Assembly (NCBI GenBank): GCA_913009825.1 | Contig: CAJVYQ010000040.1 | Coordinates: 1 to 43,432 of the forward strand | DNA: 43,432 bases | From: an uncultured Deferribacteres bacterium | Lineage (GTDB): Bacteria > Zhuqueibacterota > JdFR-76 > DREG01 | Reading direction: 5' to 3' | In this document: positions 25,659-34,675 of the stretch, one piece after another | How the letters are laid out: the number at the start of each line of letters is the position of its first letter | Position numbering within the stretch: position 1 is the first letter of the stretch | The notes under the pieces: model-generated | The model's database searches: none | What the model was told of the DNA's origin: nothing | What the model saw: only the letters and a program-made list of their open reading frames with translations | Translations under genes and position numbers: made by a program

Positions 25659-25930
25659 ACGAAATTAAAATAGAGAACAATCCTTCCGAAAACCGGCTGA
25701 ATGAGATAGGCGTATTTGACTGGCCGGTGTGGACAAAAGAAGTATCCGAATTCCCGTGGAGTTACAGTGAACCGGAAACTTGCTATTTCCTTGAAGGGGA
25801 TGTAGTTGTCACGCCGGATAACGGAGAGCCGGTGCACATGGGCAAAGGCGATCTGGTTACATTTCCATTGGGACTGTCCTGCACCTGGAAAGTTCTCAAA
25901 GATGTAAAAAAACATTATCATTTCGGATAA
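25655..25930 (+). CDS. small cupin-domain protein (DUF861-like)
   Basis: 91 residues in a single cupin domain: WTKEVSEFPWSYSEPETCYFLEGDVVVTPDNGEPVHMGKGDLVTFPLGLSCTWKV. The YFLEGDVVVTPD and GDLVTFPxGxSCxWxV patterns are characteristic of the DUF861 ((S)-ureidoglycine aminohydrolase-type) cupins. Few His ligands are present, so metal binding is doubtful. Its ATG overlaps the bTHX stop by ATGA. Function unknown; the coupling to a ribosomal protein is odd and may simply be translational sharing. Confidence 0.85.
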   Translation: MNEIKIENNPSENRLNEIGVFDWPVWTKEVSEFPWSYSEPETCYFLEGDVVVTPDNGEPVHMGKGDLVTFPLGLSCTWKVLKDVKKHYHFG

Positions 25931-26564
25931 TTTTTACCATCAACTGTTTGCCAAAGCATTTTCCTGAACGCCATTTTTTTATTTGAATATTGACAGCGGG
26001 AAAAAGGTTTTCAGGACGTTCCCTTTAGCTCCTCTTTTGTAACTATTCAGGTAGGTTATCTGTTCGGACGGTTCAGGAATTATTGGGACACAATGATGTA
26101 AAAACTACGATGATATACACATGTGATCAACCGGGGCGGTCAGGGTGTTCGTAGTCCTGCGGATTTACTGGTTTCTTGAGATGAATGGATTTTTATCCGA
26201 CAATTAGGGTTTTATCCGACTATGATAAAATTCCAAACCATAATGGCAATTGGGTGTTATTTGATTGTATTATCTAAAGTTACGATAACAATACAAAGAA
26301 GTTTATCAAATGATTTTTTCAGATATAGTCTGTTATCATAGTTTAATAAACGTAGTTAGCTTACCTAAAATAAATATTATGAATTAGTAAGCTTCACAAG
26401 CTGACTATGAAATGCCATAAATTCCACATTATTTTATTTCCATTTGAAAATGAATAACTGATCAAACCTCATTGATTGTTTGTGGAAAATTATTACTTTC
26501 CCTTGATTTTTAATTTTTATAGTATATATTTGGTATATACATTCAGAATAAAGGAGAAAAAATT
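25931..26564. other. 634-bp intergenic region
   Basis: AT-rich, with a GTAACTATTCAGG motif at 26039-26051 and a direct repeat ttttatccgac at about 26190 and 26210. No reading frame of interest. The open frame at 26476-26661 shadows the mazE-like gene. A promoter for the first toxin-antitoxin module is expected just before 26565 (GGAGAAA at about 26552). Confidence 0.5.
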
Positions 26565-26813
26565 ATGCAGACAAAAATACAAAAATGGGGGAATAGTCAA
26601 GGATTACGATTTCCAAAACATATTTTACAGGAAGCTCAAATCAGCATTGGAGATGAATTAAACATTTTTGTTCTCGATGGAAAAATTATTATAGAACCGT
26701 TACATAATATTAGAAACAAGTATAATATTAAAGAGCTTATTTCACAAATACCAAAGAATTACTCTTCAAATGAAGTAGATTGGGGAAAACCAGTCGGAAA
26801 GGAAGAATGGTAA
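26565..26813 (+). CDS. MazE-type (AbrB-fold) antitoxin, module 1
   Basis: 82 residues. SpoVT/AbrB-fold start MQTKIQKWGNSQGLRFPKHIL with the WGNS signature, then DELNIFVLDGKIIIEPL. The tail VDWGKPVGKEEW is probably the toxin-binding segment. TAA is followed directly by the ATG of the toxin gene (no gap). It should bind the operon promoter and neutralise the MazF-type toxin. AT-rich compared with neighbours, suggesting transfer. Confidence 0.9.
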   Translation: MQTKIQKWGNSQGLRFPKHILQEAQISIGDELNIFVLDGKIIIEPLHNIRNKYNIKELISQIPKNYSSNEVDWGKPVGKEEW

Positions 26814-27155
26814 ATGAAATCATATATTCCTCAAAAGGGTGATTTCATAATTTTAACTTTTGATCCACAATCTGGTCATGAACAAAAAGGGAGAAGACCA
26901 GCTATCGTAATAAGTAATTATTTATTTAATAAACATACAGGTCTTGCCATTGTATGCCCTTTAACCAATACTTTTCGTAATCTTCCTTTTCATGTTGAAA
27001 TTCCTGCACATTCTTCATTATCAGGATATATAATGGTTGAACAAGTTAAATCCATTGATTATATCAGTAGACAAGCAAAATTTGTTGAAATAGCAGATAA
27101 GAACATTCTCAATGAAGTATTAGCAATATTAGATGCATGCGTGTATCAAGATTAA
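26814..27155 (+). CDS. MazF/PemK-type endoribonuclease toxin, module 1
   Basis: 113 residues. MazF/PemK/CcdB-fold landmarks: FIILTFDPQSGHEQKGRRPAIVISN (with the conserved Arg-Pro), GLAIVCPLTN, and GYIMVEQVKSIDYISRQAKFVE. Should cleave single-stranded RNA at short sequences when the antitoxin is lost. Located directly after its antitoxin (0-nt gap). About 36-40% similar by eye to the module 2 toxin at 27871, so they are related but not recent duplicates. Confidence 0.92.
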   Translation: MKSYIPQKGDFIILTFDPQSGHEQKGRRPAIVISNYLFNKHTGLAIVCPLTNTFRNLPFHVEIPAHSSLSGYIMVEQVKSIDYISRQAKFVEIADKNILNEVLAILDACVYQD

Positions 27156-27631
27156 TCTGAAAAAATGTTAAAAATAATTTCACTCATATTTTGTTAAGAA
27201 AGCAGAAAAATTAGCGATAAATCAAACTCCGCCAACATATCCGTTTTTTAAACTGTAAAAAAACGGACAAGTTGGCTTGTGGTAGTTTTGGGGCCAATTA
27301 AAGAGGTGTGCTTTCGTTGCCTGTCTGCTCAGGCAGGCAAAAAGCGTAACCAAAGCGTTTAATTTTGTATTTGTTTTGGTGTAAATATTTCACTTTTGTG
27401 CGTAAAAGCCAGCTAACCATTGCTTCAACCCGACTTTAAACAGCCGATGGTTTTTGGTTATTTTGAATTAATTTTGGAAAAAGTGGGTTGCAATTTAGCA
27501 AGTTTATTGCCGCTGTTTCAAGCGGGTTAAGCTGGCCATTATACCTTTACAGAAAATCCGAAATAAGAAAATAATTCTTGCAATCTTATTGTTGTTAATG
27601 TATCTTCATTGTATAAACAATGGAGGTGATT
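27156..27631. repeat. palindromic intergenic DNA between two mazEF modules
   Basis: 476 bp without a gene. Palindrome 1: gccaacatatccgtttttt (27231) with a near-complement ending gttggc (27276), a stem of 17 of 19 bp. Palindrome 2: gccagctaacc (27408-27418) with ggttaagctggc (27525-27536), plus an inner aaacagc/gctgttt pair (27438-27444, 27512-27518). Between these lies attgcttcaacccgac, reminiscent of the left half of integron attC sites, and gttaagc fits the GTTRRRY core. A small tgcctgtctgctcaggcagg palindrome sits at about 27319. Also includes the module 2 promoter region (GGAGG at about 27622). Confidence 0.55.
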
Positions 27632-27874
27632 ATGCAAATTCAAGTTAGAAAATGGGGAAATAGTTTAGCCATTCGAATACCAAAATCCTTTGCAAAAGAA
27701 ATTAATATCAATAACGGTTCTATCGTAGATTTATCATTATCTGACGGAAAACTGATTGCGACACCATTATCGAAAGAGAAGTATTCACTCACTCAATTAT
27801 TAAATAAAATCACAGATGAGAACATTCACGGGGAAATTGATACCGGCTCTCCGGTTGGAAAGGAAATTTGGTGA
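27632..27874 (+). CDS. MazE-type (AbrB-fold) antitoxin, module 2
   Basis: 80 residues from ATG 27632, which has GGAGGTGATT just upstream (an in-frame ATG at 27620 overlaps the RBS). MQIQVRKWGNSLAIRIPKSFAKEI with the WGNS signature; the tail IDTGSPVGKEIW matches the module 1 tail (PVGKE-W). Its stop overlaps the toxin start as GTGA. Likely repressor of its own operon. Confidence 0.9.
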   Translation: MQIQVRKWGNSLAIRIPKSFAKEININNGSIVDLSLSDGKLIATPLSKEKYSLTQLLNKITDENIHGEIDTGSPVGKEIW

Positions 27875-28215
27875 AAGAACAAATTTATATTCCTGATAGA
27901 GGTGATTTAGTCCGGATAAATTTTAATCCGCAAGCTGGCCATGAACAGGCTGGTAGACGGCCTGCAATTGTGATATCTCCATTTGCGTATAATAAAAAGG
28001 CTGGTCTTGCAATTCTATGTCCGGTAACAAGCAGAATTAAGGGCTATCCATTTGAGGTAAATATTCCGGATGGATTTGATGTCAAAGGTGTTATCCTTGC
28101 AGATCAAGTAAAAAATATGGATTGGAGAGTTAGGCAATTTTTATTTATCAATAGGCTTCCGGAAGAGATACTTTTAGATATCTTAAAAAAACTAAATGTA
28201 TTAATAGGATTTTAA
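27871..28215 (+). CDS. MazF/PemK-type endoribonuclease toxin, module 2
   Basis: 114 residues from GTG 27871, which overlaps the antitoxin stop (GTGA). YIPDRGDLVRINFNPQAGHEQAGRRPAIVISP, GLAILCPVTSRIKGYPFEV and GVILADQVKNMDWRVRQF are standard MazF family text. Same layout as module 1. Cross-neutralisation between the two antitoxins is possible since the tails are alike. Confidence 0.92.
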   Translation: MKEQIYIPDRGDLVRINFNPQAGHEQAGRRPAIVISPFAYNKKAGLAILCPVTSRIKGYPFEVNIPDGFDVKGVILADQVKNMDWRVRQFLFINRLPEEILLDILKKLNVLIGF

Positions 28216-28328
28216 CGTCACTTTTTGTATTAGAATATTTTCAATATTTTCGTTGTTTCATTAAACAAGTCTTTAATATTTTAATAAGTTATCATAGGCT
28301 AACATTTATAATAGATTGGCATAGATAA

Positions 28329-29033
28329 TTGTTAATTCATTTTGATCAATTCGAAGTCCTATCTTTTGACTGCTACGGCACATTAATCGATTGGGAAACG
28401 GGGATTCTTTCCGCCTTGCGGCCCCTATTGCGGGCAAAAGGCGTAAAATTGTCCGATGCTGAGATTCTGTCATTTTACGCAGAAATTGAGCCGGAGGTGC
28501 AGCAAAAAGAATTTTGTAATTACAAAACGGTCCTGGAATCCGTCCTGTCTGAATTTGGAAATCGGTTTCATTTCCCCCTGTCTGATGCGGAAAAATCGCT
28601 TCTCCATGATTCACTGAAAACCTGGCCGCCTTTTCCCGATTCGGTTGAAATGCTCTCCCGATTGAAACAAAAATACAAACTTGCCGTCATTTCCAATATT
28701 GATGAGGATCTGTTTCGCTATTCTAACAGGCTATTGCAGGTGGAATTTGATTGGATCATCACGGCGGAACAGGCCGGATCGTACAAACCGTCCCGGAATA
28801 ACTTCTATTTCGCCATCGATAAAATAGGAGAGCCAAAAGAAAAAATTCTCCACGTGGCTCAAAGTATTTTCCACGACATTGTTCCGGCGAAAGCAATTGG
28901 ACTAACCACGGTTTGGGTGAACCGGCGGCAAAAGCAAAAAGGCAGCGGCGCAACACGGTCGGCTTCAGCGCAGCCGGACTGGAAAGTACCTGATTTAAGA
29001 ACATTGGTGCGGTTACTTGAAAGCCAGGCCTGA
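28329..29033 (+). CDS. HAD-superfamily hydrolase, haloacid dehalogenase type
   Basis: 234 residues beginning at TTG 28329 (no strong RBS; no ATG closer to the motif). HAD motif I: VLSFDCYGTLIDWETGI with the Asp nucleophile, the form seen in L-2-haloacid dehalogenase-like members. Motif II: LAVISNIDEDLF. Motif III Lys: SYKPSRNNFYFAI. Motif IV: ILHVAQSIFHDIVPAKAIGLTTVWVNRR. Could be a dehalogenase or a phosphatase; sequence alone does not decide. Stands alone after the mazEF modules, with its own start but unclear regulation. Confidence 0.85.
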   Translation: MLIHFDQFEVLSFDCYGTLIDWETGILSALRPLLRAKGVKLSDAEILSFYAEIEPEVQQKEFCNYKTVLESVLSEFGNRFHFPLSDAEKSLLHDSLKTWPPFPDSVEMLSRLKQKYKLAVISNIDEDLFRYSNRLLQVEFDWIITAEQAGSYKPSRNNFYFAIDKIGEPKEKILHVAQSIFHDIVPAKAIGLTTVWVNRRQKQKGSGATRSASAQPDWKVPDLRTLVRLLESQA

Positions 29034-29464
29034 TGCACCACGCAACGGACGATAAAAAAGATTTGATGACGGATGGGCAAGACAGTTAAGTGAGTTGGCT
29101 TCCGGTTAAAAATGCAGTGGGAAGTGAATTACTTTCTATAACGGACTTCAAGTTAAAAGAACAGAGACAGGAACAAAATTTGAACCGTCCACATGTCTTT
29201 AACCAAATCCTTCAGAACTCAAAAAGGCAAATGCTGTCTCGGTTCGGTTTGAATGAGGGGTAGGAATTCTACTTTTTAAATAAATAAAGGTAACTTTTGG
29301 GCCTGGTTAAAATAATTAATATTCATGAAACGATCAATCCCGATCAAAGTTTAATTTTTTTTTATTAGAAAATTTTTCTGATTGATCTTTATCTTTTGCA
29401 CTAAATTTCCCTCTGATTTTCCATTTATTATACTCAGACTTTTATTCCTATTTTACTATAATTT

Positions 29465-29583
29465 GTCGAATTCGTAAAAAGTCATGAAATGGTAAACACG
29501 ATCAACATACAGTACTGAAAACATTTCACTATCTACTATATGTGGACGTATGACATATATTTTGGACTTTTTACGAATTCGAC
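29465..29583. repeat. MITE-like element, CGTAAAAAGTC family, copy B
   Basis: 119 bp with a perfect 19-bp inverted repeat: gtcgaattcgtaaaaagtc at 29465-29483 and gactttttacgaattcgac at 29565-29583. The interior has a gacatatattttg stretch that recalls ccatattttgacc in copy A. It lies in a region of convergent genes. Confidence 0.75.
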
Positions 29584-29671
29584 ATAATTTGAATTTTTAT
29601 TATTTCATTTTTTTCCGGAAGGCAACTTTAAGGCGTTTGCCAAACAGGCTATTAGTTAATTTTTCTCTAAG

Positions 29672-29874
29672 TTCAGACCTCGTTAAATCAGGTATTTTAT
29701 TGTTCATTAAGTTCTTGTTTACTAGTCAATTGTGAGAAAATCCATGAATAATTGAACACTGCATGTTTTACTTTAAACTAAAAAACAAGTACTTACGCAA
29801 TATATAGTGCAAATTCATGATGATTTTTGTCCGGTTATTCAACCTAATATTTATCAAATTTAACGAGGTCTGAA
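29672..29874. repeat. inverted-repeat element next to GH98-like gene end
   Basis: ttcagacctcgttaaat at 29672-29688 and the exact complement atttaacgaggtctgaa at 29858-29874, about 170 bp apart. The interior is AT-rich and non-coding. The right arm ends 4 nt from the stop of the GH98-like gene. Could be a third miniature element or a very long terminator-like palindrome. Confidence 0.65.
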
Positions 29875-29878
29875 GTTA

Positions 29879-32224
29879 TTAACGAACGTTTTTATTGGAA
29901 TATTTGATCTCAACAGTCACTGCTTCCTGAGCCAGCAGAAATTCGAGTATTTGGCAACCATCAGCTGTGTTCCATGAAGAGCTGACAAGAACTTTAGGCG
30001 GAGTTGCTATAATTTGACCTGGCGCTTCAGATGCCCATATTTTCAATATTTGACGTTTGCCTTCTCTGCCATTAAGCAGAATCCTTAGTCCATCGTCGTT
30101 TTTCTGCACCACCAGCAGATAACTATTTACATCAACATTTCCTGCAATTTTTTTAACCTTACCCTCCATCGAGACTTCAAATGTTTGATCTACATTCCAA
30201 TTTTCGCTGCTGTTCATTACAATCGTGCAATTGTTGAGAAAAAACACCAGGGCATCACTATTGCTAGCGACCGTATCCTGTTTTCCCAGATATTTCAGAA
30301 TGCTCTCTTTACCGGAAACTTTTGCCGCATCCAAACAATTGGGAAACTGTTTCAAAATTGCATGATCTGTCCATTTTGACAAAATCGGCAGCCAGAAATA
30401 TTTTCCAAATGAAGGAATCATTTGAAAAGGATGGTCAATACCGTATGTGTTCTTGTAAAGATTATGCATTGTGCCATAATCCAGTGACCACCTGGCATCT
30501 AAGCTGTCGGCGATATAAATATTATGGATTTTTGGTATAACCTGCTTCCGGTTGGGGATTAAATGATGGCTGATCATATCAAGAAACAGAGGGAATGTTA
30601 CAGCTCGCGAAATCTCAGATAAATCACCATCCTTCTGCCAGATATCTGAGGGCGGCTCTAAAAAATAAACAGTGGCACCGCTGGAGAGACCCAATAAAAT
30701 CATTTGTCCGTAGAACGTTGCCGGAAAATCGGCCAATACTCCTTCTTTAAACCAGGCCTGATGATTCAACTTTCCGAATCCTGCTTCGTACCAGTACCAG
30801 CGCTCGGGCTGCACACCCCAATTATCCACGGCCTGGCTGACCCAGAACCCGAAAATTGCATCGTGAGCGGAATAAGGTGTCAGCGCGTCGTTCATTTTCC
30901 AAATCGGCACAATATATTGCCGATACTTCCTGAAAGTCGTAAACAGTTCTTTGTTTAAGCCGACATCGATCCAGAGATTTCTTCCCCAGTGTCCATCTGC
31001 CCAAAAAACGGTTTTCCCATATTCGGCGGATAGCGAAATCAAACGCTTTGCATAATTCATCATAATCCAATTCTTTTCGGGTGACACTCGAAAAGCCTGT
31101 TCACAAATATAAACTCCTTTCACCGTGGGATAATCCATAAAAATCCGCTCTATTTCCGATAAAGGAATTCGTGAGGATATTTGCCCATAATAGTCATGCG
31201 GACCAGAAGCTTGAATGATGATTGGAATATGGTTCTCTTGAGCGGTCTCCATGATCGTTTGTAATTTACCCGATTGAATTTCCTCAATCCTTAATATTGT
31301 GTAAGGCTTCAGTTTCCGCGGCACCGCTCTCCAATTGGCGGTTAAACCCGGACCGCTGCTAAAAAGGATGAAAAACGGATGGGTGTTGGAGATCCTCAAT
31401 TCTGATGGCCGGGGATTCAACATTGATTTTCTCACCGTAAATGTTCCCGTTTCCGACCAATTGCCCGCCTGTCCGCCAATACTGAAACCCCGGACCCGCC
31501 AGAACCATTTTCCCCCCTGCAATAATTCTTCTTCCCCGGGAAGATAAGGCAGCTTATCTGCCAGATAAAACGGTTTTACCGTAAACGATCTATTCTCAGA
31601 AAAATTTGGCTTCCTCGAAACTTGTAATTCGTATTTAATGGCATTTTTCACTTGATCCCAACAGTAATGAAGAGCAAATGGGCTTACAGTCATTCCGTTA
31701 ACCGGAGCGGATAATTTTGGCGCTGCGGGTTTATCCGGCCTCATGCTGACCGCCTTCAATGTGCTAAATTCCATCCAGTCCCAACGATGTCCCTCTATTT
31801 CAATCCCCATGACAAATTTCATTTTACCTTTCCAGCCTGTGATCTTTTTTATGGGTATAATGAATCCGCCTTCTTCGATATATTTTTTGATGAGGCAAAT
31901 TCTTCTGCTATCATCTGTTATTGATGACTCATCTTTTGCCACGATGATTTGCCACCATTCCCGCGGCATAGAATCGGATATGCGAGCTAACAAGATTGGG
32001 GATTTATCCAGGTCAAGCTCAACCCATTTCCAAACCATGCCCCGCCCATTCTCAGTTAGAGAAATTCGGCCATCATCACGAATTTTGACTGCACCTTTGG
32101 TTTGCCAGCCGCGTTCAGGATGAAAATCAATCTCTGAGATCACTGTCTGGCCGGATAAAATCAGTGAATGACTCAAAAGCAAATAAACCCAAAAAAACCA
32201 TACATGTTTTATTTTCCAAAACAT
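29879..32224 (-). CDS. exported GH98-like glycoside hydrolase with FN3-like domain
   Basis: 781 residues. Sec signal FFWVYLLLSHSLILSG. Residues 30-160 resemble a carbohydrate-binding beta-sandwich (ERGWQTKGAVKIRDDGRI); 167-265 an FN3-like domain (APVNGMTVSPFALHYCWDQ, KYELQVSR, FWRVRGFSIGG). A TIM-barrel region of about 285-550 has SSGPGLTANWRAVPRKLKPYTILR, NHIPIIIQASG and FMDYPTVKGVYICEQAFR, with Glu375 as possible catalytic acid; this is the pattern I associate with GH98. GH98 members are endo-acting on blood-group-type galactans or on xylans. The product cannot be predicted further. 3 nt downstream of the GH-D-like gene, so an operon. Confidence 0.6.
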   Translation of the reverse strand: MFWKIKHVWFFWVYLLLSHSLILSGQTVISEIDFHPERGWQTKGAVKIRDDGRISLTENGRGMVWKWVELDLDKSPILLARISDSMPREWWQIIVAKDESSITDDSRRICLIKKYIEEGGFIIPIKKITGWKGKMKFVMGIEIEGHRWDWMEFSTLKAVSMRPDKPAAPKLSAPVNGMTVSPFALHYCWDQVKNAIKYELQVSRKPNFSENRSFTVKPFYLADKLPYLPGEEELLQGGKWFWRVRGFSIGGQAGNWSETGTFTVRKSMLNPRPSELRISNTHPFFILFSSGPGLTANWRAVPRKLKPYTILRIEEIQSGKLQTIMETAQENHIPIIIQASGPHDYYGQISSRIPLSEIERIFMDYPTVKGVYICEQAFRVSPEKNWIMMNYAKRLISLSAEYGKTVFWADGHWGRNLWIDVGLNKELFTTFRKYRQYIVPIWKMNDALTPYSAHDAIFGFWVSQAVDNWGVQPERWYWYEAGFGKLNHQAWFKEGVLADFPATFYGQMILLGLSSGATVYFLEPPSDIWQKDGDLSEISRAVTFPLFLDMISHHLIPNRKQVIPKIHNIYIADSLDARWSLDYGTMHNLYKNTYGIDHPFQMIPSFGKYFWLPILSKWTDHAILKQFPNCLDAAKVSGKESILKYLGKQDTVASNSDALVFFLNNCTIVMNSSENWNVDQTFEVSMEGKVKKIAGNVDVNSYLLVVQKNDDGLRILLNGREGKRQILKIWASEAPGQIIATPPKVLVSSSWNTADGCQILEFLLAQEAVTVEIKYSNKNVR

Positions 32225-32227
32225 AAT

Positions 32228-34675
32228 TTATTCCTTATTTTTTCTTAAAGTGATCATGTAAATTTCTCCTTTCTGTGCATTTGGTATCAAAGTTACATTT
32301 GATGATAGAATCTTAAACTGAGCATCTTTGCCCTGTTCTGTCTGAACTTTTACCGGAAATGCGTTATGCAGAGGCACGCGCAGGTCTTGCTGTTTTGTGG
32401 TTAACAAAAGAACACGCGACATATCTTGATATACTATGATCGCCGTGCCATTTAAAAAAGACTCGGCGATCAGTTTTTTATTGCGCACAAATTGCCAGTT
32501 TCCAAAGCTTTTAAACACAGCATGACCCGGTTTTTTCAAAGCTGCCAACCTAAAAATTTTGCCTATCATTTTGTGCATTTCATCGGAAATGATACCGTCA
32601 GAGAAACGAGACAGATAATACAGCGAAGGAATGCTGTAGGCAGAGCTGGTAATATATTGATAATCGGCAAGAGAGTTGAACATATCGGCGCCGTCGCCAT
32701 CGATCAAAAGGTTCGGCGCAGAGAGGGCGCTGACACGGGCGCGGTATTGCCTTTGCAGGCTGTCTCTACCGGCATCATTGAGCCGCGACATATCTTGAAC
32801 CAATGAGAAGTGCGGGTCTGATCCGCTAAAGGTTATGAGGCAGTCATCTTTTATCTTTTTGGCTTCGTGATACCAGATGTTAGCATAGCGATAAACTTCG
32901 CGAAAACCGATTCCGAGAGAAGGATTGGCGTAAATTGCGGTGGCGGGATTGCGTACATCAAAAATATAATCCAGTTTAAATCCATCGGCATTCAATTCAC
33001 CGGGCCCGTTGCCAAGCATCATTTTAACCGATCGTTTTACATACTCTTCAAAACGGGGATGAGTTGCGTCGATGCAATCGCCATCCAGCAATCCCAATTT
33101 ATCAGGTAATGACCCCTTTTCACCGTACCAGCAGCGCCACCACAACAGAACCTTGTGTCCCCTATTGTGAACCCAGTTTATGAGTTCTCTCAAGTCCCGG
33201 AAACGAGTAGAATCAGGATAAGGATCGCCATAGTTTTGCTGCCACTTGTCATCAATAATAAGGGTATATTGTGTGATCGCTAATTTTTTTTCCAGATTAG
33301 AAACATAATTTTTAACCCAGTTTGATGTGAATCGCGGTTTATCTTGCCAGGCATTATCCAGGGTTTGCTCTCCCCAGGTGCATATTAATGGATACATCCA
33401 CCAGTCAGGAATTTGCTTTTCTTCGATAGGTAGATCCGAGGCATAGTCGTTTTTCATCAAATAATTTCGATAATCTTTTATCCCGTCCCATTCGGATTGA
33501 TTAAAAGTAAAACAAATAGGCGTGGTCCAATATAACTGCTCCTCGGGTAATTTCATCTTGTACCAGGGATAATCAATTGAGACATAGCCATCGTGAAATT
33601 GAAAGTTCGCGGCATCGGGCAATTGACAAAGTCCCATTGAAAACCATCCGGCTGGTGTCTGAAACGACAGATTAAGAGGCGCCGGCGCGAAGAAACGCTG
33701 ACCGTCAACGTCCTGCCTGATTCCCACCATTACTGTATAGTTGGAATAGTAATTGTCCGGCTCCGGTGTGAACATTTTTATCCATTTGGATGTATCGAAA
33801 ACCTGATCATCCCTGGTAAAAATTCGCATACCTTTTTGAAAATTTGAAATTAGATCGCTGATATAAATTACCTTACCATCAGCGGAAATCAATCGTGCAT
33901 CGGCCCAATCAGCTTGGTCGGCACCCGTGCCGTCTCCCGCATCCGTTACGACAAGCTCTATCGTCCTGGCACTATCAACGGATGCAAAAAGAGACTTTGC
34001 AAGTTGTCCAGCTTTCATCGTTCCGCTGTCTGCAGCTTTCTTACCGTCTATGATCACCTGAAATTGAGCGCTACCTTGTTCTCCTGCTGCACCATCAATA
34101 CCGACTACAGCTTCAAATTTATTAAATCCAACCGGTTTCTTAAAAGTTAATTTAACATTGGAATAAGCATGAGCTCCCAATCCCTTGTGATATTTTTTTC
34201 CGGCAAGAGAGATGGTATGACGTGAAAAAGAAGTGTCTACACCCAATCCCCAGGGCCAACTGCCGTTTACTATATTCACATCGTAATCCAAATCAGCGAC
34301 TTTGGGATAAATACCAAAGCGAATTTCAAAGTCGTCGGCATAAAACTTGAGAAGAGACTTGAGAATTATCTGTTTCTCAGAATGATTCTTTATGGTCAGT
34401 TCGATCGAAGGGGATTTTATTTTCCAGATGTAATTCAGTTCGATCTTTGATTTAGCTGCCGGCACAGGATAAGCAAAAAGAGGAAATGTTGTGTAGGTAA
34501 TATAATCCTGGTTTTGGATAGCAATCATTCCGGAAGTGCAGTCAATGTTTAAAAAATATTTTTTCCCTTTTACAAAAATTATATCCGCTTTTGTAGTGAA
34601 AGATTGGGAGTAAAGCGAATTAAACAGAACAAAAGAGATGAGAAAAAATAGGGGTATTCTTATTATTTTTTTCAT
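32228..34675 (-). CDS. exported NPCBM-domain glycoside hydrolase, clan GH-D-like
   Basis: 815 residues with a Sec signal (IPLFFLISFVLFNSLYSQ). An NPCBM carbohydrate-binding module lies at about 140-275: SLAGKKYHKGLGAHAYSNV and GQLAKSLFASVDSARTIELVVTDAGDG with DQADWADARL. The catalytic barrel follows at about 425-670: WGEQTLDNAW, LIIDDKWQQ, INWVHNRGHKVLLWWRCWYG, ELNADGFKLDYIF (Asp569 as nucleophile candidate) and SAPNLLIDGDGADMF (Asp acid candidate). The fold looks like clan GH-D (GH27/GH36) or GH31, i.e. alpha-galactosidase or alpha-N-acetylgalactosaminidase-type. First gene of an operon with the GH98-like gene; together they could trim and cleave one glycan. Confidence 0.7.
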   Translation of the reverse strand: MKKIIRIPLFFLISFVLFNSLYSQSFTTKADIIFVKGKKYFLNIDCTSGMIAIQNQDYITYTTFPLFAYPVPAAKSKIELNYIWKIKSPSIELTIKNHSEKQIILKSLLKFYADDFEIRFGIYPKVADLDYDVNIVNGSWPWGLGVDTSFSRHTISLAGKKYHKGLGAHAYSNVKLTFKKPVGFNKFEAVVGIDGAAGEQGSAQFQVIIDGKKAADSGTMKAGQLAKSLFASVDSARTIELVVTDAGDGTGADQADWADARLISADGKVIYISDLISNFQKGMRIFTRDDQVFDTSKWIKMFTPEPDNYYSNYTVMVGIRQDVDGQRFFAPAPLNLSFQTPAGWFSMGLCQLPDAANFQFHDGYVSIDYPWYKMKLPEEQLYWTTPICFTFNQSEWDGIKDYRNYLMKNDYASDLPIEEKQIPDWWMYPLICTWGEQTLDNAWQDKPRFTSNWVKNYVSNLEKKLAITQYTLIIDDKWQQNYGDPYPDSTRFRDLRELINWVHNRGHKVLLWWRCWYGEKGSLPDKLGLLDGDCIDATHPRFEEYVKRSVKMMLGNGPGELNADGFKLDYIFDVRNPATAIYANPSLGIGFREVYRYANIWYHEAKKIKDDCLITFSGSDPHFSLVQDMSRLNDAGRDSLQRQYRARVSALSAPNLLIDGDGADMFNSLADYQYITSSAYSIPSLYYLSRFSDGIISDEMHKMIGKIFRLAALKKPGHAVFKSFGNWQFVRNKKLIAESFLNGTAIIVYQDMSRVLLLTTKQQDLRVPLHNAFPVKVQTEQGKDAQFKILSSNVTLIPNAQKGEIYMITLRKNKE

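Larger units (their letters stand above)
29034..29878. other. 845-bp intergenic region with two palindromic elements
   Basis: Between the converging HAD gene and GH98-like gene. Contains the CGTAAAAAGTC-family copy B (29465-29583) and an inverted-repeat element (29672-29874). The rest (29034-29460) is AT-rich, without a plausible reading frame. No RNA recognised. Confidence 0.5.

Noticed and set aside
26476-26661. 61-residue open frame MFVENYYFPL
   Set aside because: Overlaps the mazE-like gene in another frame; AT-rich, hydrophobic residues arise from composition.
27231-27536. Calling a true integron array with several cassettes
   Set aside because: Only one palindrome resembles attC, no integrase is seen, and the second module is not followed by a site; kept as a weak hint only.
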